This document shows positions 42,391-50,173 of a DNA stretch of 64,000 bases, piece after piece. A program made the position numbers and the translations under genes. The stretch covers positions 558,001 to 622,000 of the forward strand of contig OY762962.1 of the NCBI GenBank assembly GCA_963667195.1. Direction: 5' to 3'. How positions within the stretch are numbered: position 1 is the first letter of the stretch; every line of letters begins with the position of its first letter. The DNA is from UBA7703 sp963667195 (lineage in GTDB: Bacteria > Bacillota > Clostridia > Christensenellales > CAG-138). Under the pieces are notes generated by a model that worked only from the letters and a program-made list of their open reading frames with translations, was not told the DNA's origin and did not search any database.

Positions 42391-42419
42391 TTGCCCGATT
42401 TGCCAGAATGGGCTAGAAT
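42391..42419 (+). promoter_or_regulatory. Promoter of the TetR gene
   Basis: TTGCCC (42391-42396) and TAGAAT (42414-42419) are 17 bases apart. The predicted start of transcription falls at about 42426, which bears on the choice of the TetR start codon. Confidence 0.6.
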
Positions 42420-42455
42420 GGGGCTATGGAAATCGCATTGGGAGAGGTGAGCGAG

Positions 42456-43106
42456 TTGACCAAACAAAACGAGTCCGCCGAGGTCGTGAAGGGTCGAATC
42501 CTGAAAGTGGCAGCCAGCCTCTTTGCCGAAAATGGTGTCAAGGCCGTCACCATTCGCAAAATCGCGGCGGATGCCGGAATCAATCATGCCCTGATCATCC
42601 GCTATTTCGGGAGCAAGGACAACCTCGTCACGGAAATCCTGCATCGTCAGATCTCGGTGTTGACCGCACTTCCCCCTGCTCAGGCCGGTTCCGACCCATA
42701 TGTTACGCTCGCAAATCTCCGCATGCACTTGCAAAGCGCTTTGACGAACGATCAAAACACGATGCGGTTGATCATGCGCGCCGGGCTGGACGGACTTTCG
42801 CCGGAGCAATATATCGACCCGACGCGGGAACGCGCCGCGAACTTAATCGCAAAATGGATCAAATCCCAGCAAACAGACCCAACTCTGCCGGATGCAAAGC
42901 TCGTTTCCATCATCGTAACAGGCATGATCTTCTCCCTCGTCTCCATCACGCCGTGGCTGATGACTGCTGTCAACCTGCCGAATGACGATTTGGAGCGGCA
43001 GCAAGCGGGCATCATCGATACCGCGGTTTGGATGATCGGGCAGGCGATCGGACTACCGCCAAAACAGGATTACCAGTCAGCGCCGGATGCTTTCCCAAGC
43101 CGATAA
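42456..43106 (+). CDS. TetR-family transcriptional regulator
   Basis: This is a TetR-type regulator of 216 residues from the TTG at 42456, or 226 from the ATG at 42426. The N-terminal helix-turn-helix contains RILKVAASLFAENGVKAVTIRKIAADAGINHALIIRYFGSK in consecutive helices; the rest is a helical ligand-binding domain. I prefer the TTG because GGGAGAGG lies eight bases upstream and the promoter places transcription start near 42426; the ATG would be at the very 5' end. The gene stands alone between the GH30 operon and the BMC operon. Its target is unknown. Confidence 0.8.
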   Translation: MTKQNESAEVVKGRILKVAASLFAENGVKAVTIRKIAADAGINHALIIRYFGSKDNLVTEILHRQISVLTALPPAQAGSDPYVTLANLRMHLQSALTNDQNTMRLIMRAGLDGLSPEQYIDPTRERAANLIAKWIKSQQTDPTLPDAKLVSIIVTGMIFSLVSITPWLMTAVNLPNDDLERQQAGIIDTAVWMIGQAIGLPPKQDYQSAPDAFPSR

Positions 43107-43152
43107 CGCTCGCTGTCATCTCCGCGCAAGAAGGCGCAAGTTGAAATATCCG

Positions 43153-43196
43153 CAACTCCGAAGCGTTCACTCGCCTTTCGGAGTTGTTTTTATTTG
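43153..43196 (+). terminator. Terminator of the TetR gene
   Basis: A perfect 10-bp stem (43153-43162 and 43177-43186) is followed by TTTTTATTTG on the plus strand, 47 bases after the TetR stop. Confidence 0.9.
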
Positions 43197-43212
43197 CGTC
43201 AACTTCGCCCGC

Positions 43213-43266
43213 AAAAAAAAGCAGCGTCTGCGCAGGAACGACATTGGTTCCTTTGCGCAACGCTGC
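43213..43266 (-). terminator. Terminator of the BMC operon
   Basis: A long stem with small bulges (outer arms begin 43221 and end 43266) is followed on the minus strand by eight T residues (43213-43220). It lies 20 bases after the stop of the last BMC-operon gene. Confidence 0.88.
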
Positions 43267-43286
43267 AACAATAGCAAAATTGTTTA

Positions 43287-44048
43287 TTATCTGCCGAGCT
43301 GGCCTCCGCTGAAGTCCAGCACGGACCCCGTCATATACGCGGAAGCATCCGAAGATAGGAACAGCACCGCGTCCGCAGCCTCCTCCAGCGTCGCAATCCT
43401 GCCCGCCGGAATCTGCTTCTCATACTTCGCCAGATCGCGCTCCAACAGCTCCGCCGTCATGTCGGTATACATAATCCCAGGCGCAAACGCGTTCACGCGG
43501 ATGTGCTGAGCCGCTACTTCTCTGGCGAGCGAGGTGGTAAACGAGATGACCCCGCCTTTGCTCGCGGCGTAGTGCGTTTTTCCGTTGCGGGAGCCGAGAT
43601 AGGCGGTGGCCGACGCGATGTTCACGATGGAAGCGGGTCTGCCCGCCGCCATCGCCTGCTTTATCATCGCGCGGCAGCAGAGGAACACGCCGCCCATGTT
43701 GACCGCCATCACCTGATTCCACAATTCATAGGACGCTTCCGCAATCGGTGACACGGGGCAAACACCCGCGTTGTTGATCAGTATATCGATGAGCCCAAAC
43801 CGCTCCGAAGCAAATGTAAACAGGGCTTCTACGTCCTTTTCCTGCGAAACATCCGCGCGAAACGTCTCCGTGCGAATGTCGTAGTTTGCACTTAGGCTAC
43901 TGGCCAGCGCTTCCGCCCGCTCCCAATTGGTCGCGTAGGTCAGGAGAACGTTTGCGCCCTCGCGCGCGAGCCGCGCGCAGACGGCAGCACCCAATCCCCG
44001 GCTTCCGCCGGTGACGATCGCCGTTTTGCCGCGCAGATGCAGCTCCAT
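43287..44048 (-). CDS. Short-chain dehydrogenase/reductase, last gene of the BMC operon
   Basis: This 253-residue SDR has the NAD(P)-binding TGGSRGLGA, the NNAG motif, catalytic Ser region SIVNIASATAYLG and YxxxK in THYAASKGG. The arrangement is FabG-like. It would oxidise or reduce a sugar, polyol or aldehyde carbonyl. It begins 12 bases after the first deoC stop. It is related to the SDR at 52270-53034, and both could supply or drain NADH around the BMC pathway. No targeting peptide is obvious. The substrate is unassigned. Confidence 0.85.
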   Translation of the reverse strand: MELHLRGKTAIVTGGSRGLGAAVCARLAREGANVLLTYATNWERAEALASSLSANYDIRTETFRADVSQEKDVEALFTFASERFGLIDILINNAGVCPVSPIAEASYELWNQVMAVNMGGVFLCCRAMIKQAMAAGRPASIVNIASATAYLGSRNGKTHYAASKGGVISFTTSLAREVAAQHIRVNAFAPGIMYTDMTAELLERDLAKYEKQIPAGRIATLEEAADAVLFLSSDASAYMTGSVLDFSGGQLGR

Positions 44049-44060
44049 CGTGCCGCCGCC

Positions 44061-44801
44061 TTACGCGCCGGTGACGATCGCGACGGAGGCGGAGCAGCCG
44101 ACGCGCTCCGCGCCCGCGGCGAGGATTTCGCGCGCAAACGCAGCGGTCTTGATGCCGCCGTCGATCTTGATTTTCACCGCGTCGCCCACGATGCCCTTGA
44201 CAAACGCAACGTCGTCCTTGCAGGCGGCCTTGCCGGTGAGCGCGTTGGAAATCTTGACGTACGCGGGCGCGACATCGCGGATGATCTCCAGCGTTTTGCG
44301 CTTTTCGTCGTCATTGAGCAGACCCTGCTCGTAGATCGCCTTGACCTTGACGCCGAAGCCCGCCGCATCCACCATCGCCTTGAGCTCGCGCTTGACCTCG
44401 TCGAATTCGCCGGATTTGATCGCGACGATGTTCAGCTCGACATCCAGCTCCGTTGCGCCGTTGGCGATGCACTCCTTGATTTCGCAAAGCTTGGCAGCCG
44501 TGCTGGCCGCTCCCTGCGGAAAGCCCACCGGCGCGCAGATGCCGACGTTGCAGGTTTTGAGCGCTTCCGCGGCCTCGCGGACGAAATAGGGCGTAACGCA
44601 GACGTTGGCAAACTTGTATTGTTTGGCAAGCGCGCACTCCGCGATGATCTTCGCGCGCGTCATGTCGGGATTCAGGATCGAGTGCTCGATGTGCCCCGCG
44701 AGTTCCAGATTGCAGGATGCGGGATTCTCCGTGTTTGCGCAAGCGCCCATCTGTCGATATACCTCTTCCGTGACTTTTTTTACCACATCATTGATGTTCA
44801 T
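44061..44801 (-). CDS. Divergent DeoC-family aldolase with a candidate BMC targeting peptide
   Basis: This is a 246-residue DeoC-type TIM barrel. Catalytic positions can be aligned: Asp120 in ELDVELN, Schiff-base Lys183 in YVKISNALTG and Lys212 in IKIDGGIKT. The strands around them differ from classical deoxyribose-phosphate aldolase: TSTGFG is replaced by ISNALTG and GTS by GCS. A different aldol substrate is therefore plausible. Residues 1-19 (MNINDVVKKVTEEVYRQMG) form a short amphipathic helix separated by a linker, as in BMC encapsulation peptides. It lies between an EutN gene and an SDR gene in the operon. Confidence 0.85.
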   Translation of the reverse strand: MNINDVVKKVTEEVYRQMGACANTENPASCNLELAGHIEHSILNPDMTRAKIIAECALAKQYKFANVCVTPYFVREAAEALKTCNVGICAPVGFPQGAASTAAKLCEIKECIANGATELDVELNIVAIKSGEFDEVKRELKAMVDAAGFGVKVKAIYEQGLLNDDEKRKTLEIIRDVAPAYVKISNALTGKAACKDDVAFVKGIVGDAVKIKIDGGIKTAAFAREILAAGAERVGCSASVAIVTGA

Positions 44802-44841
44802 AAAACACCTTTTCCGTTTATTTTTCTCTCTAAGGACGGTT

Positions 44842-45129
44842 TTACTTTCCGTAGACCTTCCCGTCGAACGTCCAGTGATCGATCACGCCGCACGCCGTGT
44901 TGTCCGCGATGATCTCCTTGTCCCGAAGCAGCATCTTTGCCGCTCCGCCATCGACGTTGACCAGCACAAGATCGCCGATTCCGGCGTCCGCCCCGTCAAA
45001 CACGATCTGCTGCGCTTCCACAGGGTTGCCGGAGCCATCCAGATACTCGACAATCAATAGTTTATAGTTGTAGTGCGTCTGTTCCTTGATGGTCGAAACC
45101 AAGTTTCCAACGACCCTGGCGAGTCTCAT
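44842..45129 (-). CDS. BMC-P vertex protein (EutN/CcmL family) 1
   Basis: This 95-residue EutN/CcmL protein starts MRLARVVGNLVSTIKE and has the conserved KLLIVEYLDG, GADAGIGDLVLVNVDGGAA and a terminal AVID-like GVIDHWTFDG. Pentamers of this family cap the vertices of the shell. ATG at 45127-45129 follows GAGGCGAAG. It lies between the first deoC and a BMC-H gene. It is one of three EutN-type genes in this operon. Confidence 0.93.
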   Translation of the reverse strand: MRLARVVGNLVSTIKEQTHYNYKLLIVEYLDGSGNPVEAQQIVFDGADAGIGDLVLVNVDGGAAKMLLRDKEIIADNTACGVIDHWTFDGKVYGK

Positions 45130-45140
45130 ACCGCTTCGCC

Positions 45141-45452
45141 TCAGCTCTTCGCGGCGGGTTTTGCCGCAGCTTTCGGCTTCGGCTGTTCGCCAAGCAGCAT
45201 CTCGACATCCTCGTGCGGGCTGGGGATGACGTGCACGGAATACAGCTCGCCCACGCGCTTTGCGGCGGCGGCGCCCGCTTCGACGCTGGCCTTCACCGCG
45301 CCGACGTCTCCGCGCACCATGACGGTGACGAGGCCCGAGCCGATCTTCTCTTTGCCCACGAGCGTGACGTTTGCGGCCTTCACCATCGCGTCGGCTGCTT
45401 CAATCGCGCTGACGAGTCCTTTGGTTTCTACCATTCCAAGCGCTTGTTTCAT
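45141..45452 (-). CDS. BMC-H shell hexamer protein with C-terminal Lys/Ala/Pro tail
   Basis: This 103-residue single BMC-domain protein (QALGMVETKGLVSAIEAAD, KIGSGLVTVMVRGDVGAVKA) carries a GSG pore motif. It resembles PduA/EutM and is closely similar to the two BMC-H proteins at 51661-52227. It differs by a C-terminal extension KPKAAAKPAAKS. Hexamers form the shell facets and pores for small metabolites. The tail may face outside or bind cargo; that is speculation. Confidence 0.96.
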   Translation of the reverse strand: MKQALGMVETKGLVSAIEAADAMVKAANVTLVGKEKIGSGLVTVMVRGDVGAVKASVEAGAAAAKRVGELYSVHVIPSPHEDVEMLLGEQPKPKAAAKPAAKS

Positions 45453-45508
45453 ACGAATTCTCCTTTTACTTTTCTAAAATCTTGATTAGAAATCGAATGC
45501 TTACTTCT

Positions 45509-45769
45509 CTACATCGGATCTTCGTCGATGAATCCGGCAATTGCCGCGTCCACCGGCACAAGCTTTTTGCGAAACAGGAGCGAAGCCTCCTTGGAACCGA
45601 TCAGGTACACGAGGTCGTTCGGCCCTGCCTGCCGTGTCGCGTCCGCGGCGACGATGGTCTTTGCGGGTTTGCCGTTTTCAATCGTCTCTACGAGGAGCAG
45701 CTTGATGCCCTCGAGCGTTTCATATTTCTTCGTCGCCACCACGGTGCCGATCACTCTGCCTGTATACAC
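45509..45769 (-). CDS. BMC-P vertex protein (EutN/CcmL family) 2
   Basis: This 86-residue EutN/CcmL protein (YTGRVIGTVVATKKYETLEG, GPNDLVYLIGSKEASLLF, VDAAIAGFIDE) starts at GTG 45767-45769, preceded by GGAGGGATTGCC. It forms pentameric vertices. Of the three copies it is the closest in pattern to canonical EutN, by eye. It lies between the BMC-T and BMC-H genes. Confidence 0.93.
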   Translation of the reverse strand: MYTGRVIGTVVATKKYETLEGIKLLLVETIENGKPAKTIVAADATRQAGPNDLVYLIGSKEASLLFRKKLVPVDAAIAGFIDEDPM

Positions 45770-45799
45770 GGCAATCCCTCCTTTCGCAAGTCTGGTTCA

Positions 45800-46345
45800 T
45801 CAATAGATCGAGCGGATGAGCTCCATGTTCGGCGCGGGAATCACGACCGACTGCGATAGCATCCCCTGCGCGCCTTCCGTCTGCTCCGCCGCGCGCACCG
45901 CCGCCTCGCAGGCGGAAACATCGCCCGTGAACACGACAAACGCCTTGCCGCCGAGGCCTCTGCCCAAACGAATCTCGATCAGCGAGATATCCGCGGTTTT
46001 GACCGCCGCGTCCGCAATCTTGATTGCCACGCAGAGCGAAAACGATTCTAATATGCCCAGCGCCTTTGGCTGGGGCACATCCGAGCACGCGACGACGGCA
46101 GAGAGCACCTGCGGATGGATGCTGGGGATCACGAGCTTGTCGATCAGGCCCGCGCCGCAGGTCGTAACCCCTGCTTCGACCGCGGCGGTAACCGCGGCCA
46201 CGTCGCCGGAGATCAGCACGATGTATTTTCCGGCGCAGACGGCCTGCGCGGTCAACAGCTTCACATCTGCCGCCTTGAGCATGCTGTCCGCGGACTCGAT
46301 TCCCTTGGGAATATTCTGGCATTCGATCATACCGAGTGCATTCAT
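45800..46345 (-). CDS. pduT: Tandem-domain BMC-T shell protein, PduT-like
   Basis: This 181-residue protein has two BMC domains (about 1-90 and 93-181: NALGMIECQNIPKGIESAD and KALGILESFSLCVAIKIAD). Cys37 in QAVCAGKYIV occupies the place of the PduT pore cysteine that coordinates a [4Fe-4S] cluster at the trimer centre. It would let electrons cross the shell. It is encoded directly after the PduS-like electron-transfer protein, consistent with a joint role in redox balance. Trimers replace hexamers in shell facets. Confidence 0.9.
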   Translation of the reverse strand: MNALGMIECQNIPKGIESADSMLKAADVKLLTAQAVCAGKYIVLISGDVAAVTAAVEAGVTTCGAGLIDKLVIPSIHPQVLSAVVACSDVPQPKALGILESFSLCVAIKIADAAVKTADISLIEIRLGRGLGGKAFVVFTGDVSACEAAVRAAEQTEGAQGMLSQSVVIPAPNMELIRSIY

Positions 46346-46354
46346 AAGTAACTC

Positions 46355-47677
46355 CTATCGTTCGATGCGGATGGCTTGTGCGTCAACCGCAGCTACCGTT
46401 CCGTCGATGCTCGCGTGTACGTTTGCGCCCAGCTTACCCTCGGGAATTTTCGCGATCAAGTCGCCCTTTTTCACGCGCGCGCCGACCGCGACGACCGGCT
46501 CCGCGGGCAAACCAATGTGCATTTTGAGCGGAATGGTCACGCGCGCAACCGCAAGCTCTTCTTTCGCAAGCGGCGCGTTCGCCTCAAAACGATCCATGCC
46601 CATCCGCGATTCAAGGCGATAGACCGGCAGTTTCCTGAGTGAATAATCGTCGGAAACCGGGTAGGCGATCCGCTTTTCGGGCTTGATGCCCGCGCGGGCG
46701 AGTCCTTCCTTCATGCGCGTCATCATCGCAGACGGGTTCAGGCCGAAATTGCACGCATAGTAGGTGCAAAGCCCGCAGTTGCAGCAGGAAAACACGCCGT
46801 TGACATCGCCAAGTAGCGCGCCGTCTCCGTTTGCCGCCGCGCGCATCGCCTTGTGCGGCTCCACCTTGAGGCCAAGCGCGTTGCGCGGGCACATCTGCGT
46901 GCAGAGACTGCACTGGCAGCAGACCGCTTTGGCGAGCTTGAGATCCCGCGCGAAATCGTTTGTCTTGGTAGCGACCAGCGGGTGATCCGCGCGCAGCACG
47001 ACGATGCCGCCCGTGGTCTTGGTAACAGGTTTGCTCCAGTCGCGTTCCAGCGCGCCCATGCAAGGGCCGCCGATCAGCGCGACAAACTGTTCACTGTGTT
47101 TCGGCCCGCATGCGCGGTCGATCAGCGTCTGATAGCTCGTGCCAATCGGCACTTCCAGTGTCATGGGAGACGCCACCTCGCCCGTCACGGTTACGCTCTT
47201 CGTGGTGACGGGTATGCCCTGCGTGGCACGGAAGATGTTGCGCAGCGTGGTCACATTGGAGACCACAGCTCCCGCGTCGATGGGCAGCCCGCCCGTGGGC
47301 ACGACCTTTCCCGTGACCTCGTAGACCATCACCTGCTCGTCGCCGGCGGGATACGTGCTCTTGAGCAGCTTGAGCGAAACGCCGTCTTTGCCCTTCACCG
47401 CGCGCTGGAGAGACTCTACCGCGTCGTGATAATGCTCCTTGGTGCAGATCACGCCGCGCCTGGCTCCGGTTGCCTGCATCGCGAACAGCAATCCCGCGAC
47501 GATCTCGTCCGCGAAATCCCGCATGGTGTATTGATCCACGTTGAGCAGTGGCTCGCACTCCGCGCCGTTTGCGATCACGATCTCGGCGCGGCAGTTGAGC
47601 TTGGCATGCGTGGGAAACCCCGCACCGCCCGCGCCGACCACGCCCGCCGATTTGATTGTTTCGAGAATATCCGCCAT
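46355..47677 (-). CDS. pduS: PduS/RnfC-like iron-sulfur flavoprotein
   Basis: This 440-residue protein has N-terminal GAGGAGFPTHAKL nucleotide-binding glycines and a Complex-I-type FMN region. A SLBB-like section (SVTVTGEVASPMT) follows. Two ferredoxin-type clusters are at Cys253/256/259/263 and about Cys298/301/304/309. The C-terminal beta domain resembles RnfC. In Pdu compartments PduS passes electrons from NADH, for example to cobalamin. No cobalamin enzyme is encoded here, so it may simply re-oxidise NADH and export electrons through the PduT-like shell protein. Start ATG 47675-47677 has a weak ribosome site. Confidence 0.9.
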   Translation of the reverse strand: MADILETIKSAGVVGAGGAGFPTHAKLNCRAEIVIANGAECEPLLNVDQYTMRDFADEIVAGLLFAMQATGARRGVICTKEHYHDAVESLQRAVKGKDGVSLKLLKSTYPAGDEQVMVYEVTGKVVPTGGLPIDAGAVVSNVTTLRNIFRATQGIPVTTKSVTVTGEVASPMTLEVPIGTSYQTLIDRACGPKHSEQFVALIGGPCMGALERDWSKPVTKTTGGIVVLRADHPLVATKTNDFARDLKLAKAVCCQCSLCTQMCPRNALGLKVEPHKAMRAAANGDGALLGDVNGVFSCCNCGLCTYYACNFGLNPSAMMTRMKEGLARAGIKPEKRIAYPVSDDYSLRKLPVYRLESRMGMDRFEANAPLAKEELAVARVTIPLKMHIGLPAEPVVAVGARVKKGDLIAKIPEGKLGANVHASIDGTVAAVDAQAIRIER

Positions 47678-47704
47678 AGTCTCAGCTTTCTCAATAATTT
47701 CCGA

Positions 47705-49102
47705 TTACACGATCCTAAGATCGCCGTGCAGCACGCATCTGCGCGCGCGGGTAAAGGATTTTGCGCTCGTGAGTCCTTCGCCCGTCGGGGTCGCGATGGT
47801 CAGCGTGGTGTATCCTTCCGCCTGGAATCCAAGCCCCGCGTAGGACGGCGCGTTTTTCACGAACACCGTGGTGTTCAGCGAAGCCGCCGCGAGCGAGAGA
47901 TGCTTGATGTTCAGCGAATGGATCATCGCCGAATGCTGGCAGCCCTGCTCCGCGCAGATCGCCTCCTCGACCGCCTCCTCGATGGTGGCGACTGTACAGA
48001 TGCCGAGCACCGGCATCAGCATTTCCGTGCGCACGAAGGGATGGTTTTTGTCCACCCGCGCGATCACGAGGCGCGGGTCTCCGGTGAACGCAACGCCGCT
48101 GTCCTTGAGGATTACGGCGGCGTTTCTGCCGACGTAGTTCCTGTTGATCACATATGTATCGTTCTGTTTGACCAGAACGGTTTTGACGATTTTATCGATG
48201 TCTTCGCCCGCGACGAGATAGGCGCCGTTTTGCTGCATCCCAGCAACCAATTCGTCCGCGATGGTCCCAAACGCGAAGACTTCCTTTTCCGCGATGCAGA
48301 CGACGTTGTTGTCGAAGCTCGCGCCATCGACGATGTCCTTTGCGGCCTTCTTGATGTCCGCCGTGTCATCCACGATCACCGGCGGGTTGCCGGGGCCTGC
48401 CGCGATGACCTTCTTGCCTGTACGCATGGCGACCTTGACCACCGCTTCGCCGCCCGTGACGGACAAAAGCGGAATATCCTTCGACTCCATCATGGTCTTG
48501 CCGCTCTCCAGCGTGGGTTCCTTGACGGTGGTGATCAGAGTACCCGGGCCTCCCGCTTGCGCGATTGCCTCGTTGAGGATGCGCATCGCCTCCTGCGAGG
48601 CGCGCTTTGCCGCGGGGTGGGGGTTGAATACCACCGCGTTGCCCGCGGCGATCATGCTGATTGCGTTGTTGATGACCGTCGAGGTCGGGTTGGTGGAGGG
48701 TGTGATCGAGCCGATCACGCCATAGGGCGCGGCTTCGACCAGCGTGAGCCCATAGTCGCCCGTGAACGCCTGCGCGTGCAGGTCTTCGATGCCGGGTGTC
48801 TTCTCAGCGGCGAGTATGTTTTTCGCCTTCTTGTCGGCAACTCTGCCGTAGCCGGTCTCCTCGTTGGCAAGGCGCGCGAGAGATTCCGCGTGTGAAAGAG
48901 CGGCCTTGCGCATGGCCTCGATCAGCCTTCCACGCTTTTCCAGCGGTAACTTGATGAGCTCCTTCTGCGCGGCCTTCGCGGCTGATATGGCTTCCTCCAT
49001 CGTGTCACAAAGCCAATTGCCGCGCGCCTTCGACGGTTGATTTTGAAACTTTGCCAGCGTTTCAGAGATAATGCTTTCTATCTGCGTATCCGTGTATGCC
49101 AT
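47705..49102 (-). CDS. pduP: CoA-acylating aldehyde dehydrogenase with encapsulation peptide (PduP/EutE type)
   Basis: This 465-residue acylating aldehyde dehydrogenase has catalytic Cys269 in FDNNVVCIAEK and NAD-binding GSITPSTNPT. It oxidises aldehydes such as acetaldehyde or propionaldehyde with CoA and NAD to acyl-CoA. Residues 5-20 (DTQIESIISETLAKFQ) form the amphipathic encapsulation helix seen in PduP, followed by a flexible QPSKARGN linker. ATG 49100-49102 follows AGAGGA. It is the core aldehyde-processing enzyme of the compartment. Confidence 0.95.
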   Translation of the reverse strand: MAYTDTQIESIISETLAKFQNQPSKARGNWLCDTMEEAISAAKAAQKELIKLPLEKRGRLIEAMRKAALSHAESLARLANEETGYGRVADKKAKNILAAEKTPGIEDLHAQAFTGDYGLTLVEAAPYGVIGSITPSTNPTSTVINNAISMIAAGNAVVFNPHPAAKRASQEAMRILNEAIAQAGGPGTLITTVKEPTLESGKTMMESKDIPLLSVTGGEAVVKVAMRTGKKVIAAGPGNPPVIVDDTADIKKAAKDIVDGASFDNNVVCIAEKEVFAFGTIADELVAGMQQNGAYLVAGEDIDKIVKTVLVKQNDTYVINRNYVGRNAAVILKDSGVAFTGDPRLVIARVDKNHPFVRTEMLMPVLGICTVATIEEAVEEAICAEQGCQHSAMIHSLNIKHLSLAAASLNTTVFVKNAPSYAGLGFQAEGYTTLTIATPTGEGLTSAKSFTRARRCVLHGDLRIV

Positions 49103-49142
49103 AGTGTCCTCTTTTCGTCCAAACTATCGCGCTACGTCGCGT

Positions 49143-49445
49143 TCACTGTTCGCCGTATTTTTCAAACACGCGCTCGCCGCGCAGGTCGATGGAGTCGATG
49201 ATCGCGATGATCGCAAGATCGCTCGGCTTTCCGTCTGTAAACGCGGTCTGCCGCGAGGAGCTGCCGCTGCAGCACATCACAACCTCGCCTTCGCCCGCGC
49301 CGACCGCGTCGATCGCGACCAGAGGACTGCCCTTTGGCTGCATGGTGTCCAGATCCAGCGGGGCCACGACCAAAAGCTTTAACCCCGTCAGGGTTTCGGA
49401 CTTGTTGGTGCTCACGACGCTGCCTTTGACAACTCCAATCATCAT
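49143..49445 (-). CDS. BMC-P vertex protein (EutN/CcmL family) 3
   Basis: This 100-residue EutN/CcmL protein reads MMIGVVKGSVVSTNKSETLTG at its start and contains GAGEGEVVMCCSGSSSRQT and AIIAIIDSIDL. The ATG at 49443-49445 has GGAGGG seven bases upstream; the frame upstream to 49637 is inside the neighbouring gene. It has a longer C-terminal tail than the other two. Different pentamer types may occupy different vertices or mix. Confidence 0.92.
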   Translation of the reverse strand: MMIGVVKGSVVSTNKSETLTGLKLLVVAPLDLDTMQPKGSPLVAIDAVGAGEGEVVMCCSGSSSRQTAFTDGKPSDLAIIAIIDSIDLRGERVFEKYGEQ

Positions 49446-49465
49446 ATGTGTTCCCTCCGTGTGCG

Positions 49466-50173
49466 CTAGATTTGCGCACGCTCGATATGAATCTGTAATT
49501 CCTTTGCGGTATCGATGGCTAGCGGCGTGACAATTGCGCCCGCCGCGCAGAGAATCATCTTTCGTCCGCTTTGCTTTGCGTCTACCACCTCGCGCTCGGT
49601 GACCAGCGCGAGAACATCGCCCGCTTCGCCTACGCACGGCTGATAGGTCGAGAACCGGAATCCCATCACGGTGAGCTGATCGATCGCCTCCGCAAGGCGG
49701 GCAAAAACCGTGTCCCTGCGAAACTTCGGCGGCTCAAAGTCCAACAGTACCTCCACCGCTTTTCCCCAAAGTATGCGACGGACGAGCGCCTCGGAAAAAT
49801 CTTCCGGCGATTCGCCCGCTCCCATGCGGGCAAGCAGCGCCATACTGGGTGCGAGCAGCACCGCGTGCTCCGCGCGCACCAGCAGCTCCACCAGCTCGTT
49901 TTGTTGCGTTGCCCAGTCGAGACGGCAGGCGGGCGTTTCTCCGTCCGCGAACACCGCGTCGCTAAGGAACACAAGCGAAAGCTTGTCTCCGTATTGCGCG
50001 GTCAGCGCGGCAAGCGCCCGCTCCGGCGCGGGCACGAAGCCCGGCACCAGCACCAGCGCGCAGTCCTGCCCCGCCGCGAGCGCCGCGCAGCTATTTTGCG
50101 CGGCGTTGGTGGCATTGATGGAGCTCTGCGCCCGCTCAATGATCTTTTGAATCTGGTCGTCGCTCAGGCTCAT
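49466..50173 (-). CDS. Flavoprotein-like BMC cargo protein of unknown function
   Basis: This 235-residue protein starts with an amphipathic helix (SDDQIQKIIERAQSSI) like a BMC encapsulation peptide, then a linker. The body has Rossmann-like beta strands (CALVLVPGFVPAPERAL, LSLVFLSDAVFAD, AVLLAPSMALLARMGAG), a pattern that recalls flavoprotein/decarboxylase folds. I cannot name a reaction. Its start overlaps the pduL stop by four bases (50170-50173), so it is translated with pduL. It could be a redox partner, an enzyme-reactivating protein or a structural cargo. Confidence 0.6.
   Translation of the reverse strand: MSLSDDQIQKIIERAQSSINATNAAQNSCAALAAGQDCALVLVPGFVPAPERALAALTAQYGDKLSLVFLSDAVFADGETPACRLDWATQQNELVELLVRAEHAVLLAPSMALLARMGAGESPEDFSEALVRRILWGKAVEVLLDFEPPKFRRDTVFARLAEAIDQLTVMGFRFSTYQPCVGEAGDVLALVTEREVVDAKQSGRKMILCAAGAIVTPLAIDTAKELQIHIERAQI

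Noticed and set aside
46853..48895. 680-codon open frame on the plus strand opposite pduS and pduP
   Set aside because: Length is striking, but it is Arg/His/Asp-rich antisense sequence with no domain pattern, and both opposite genes are certain.
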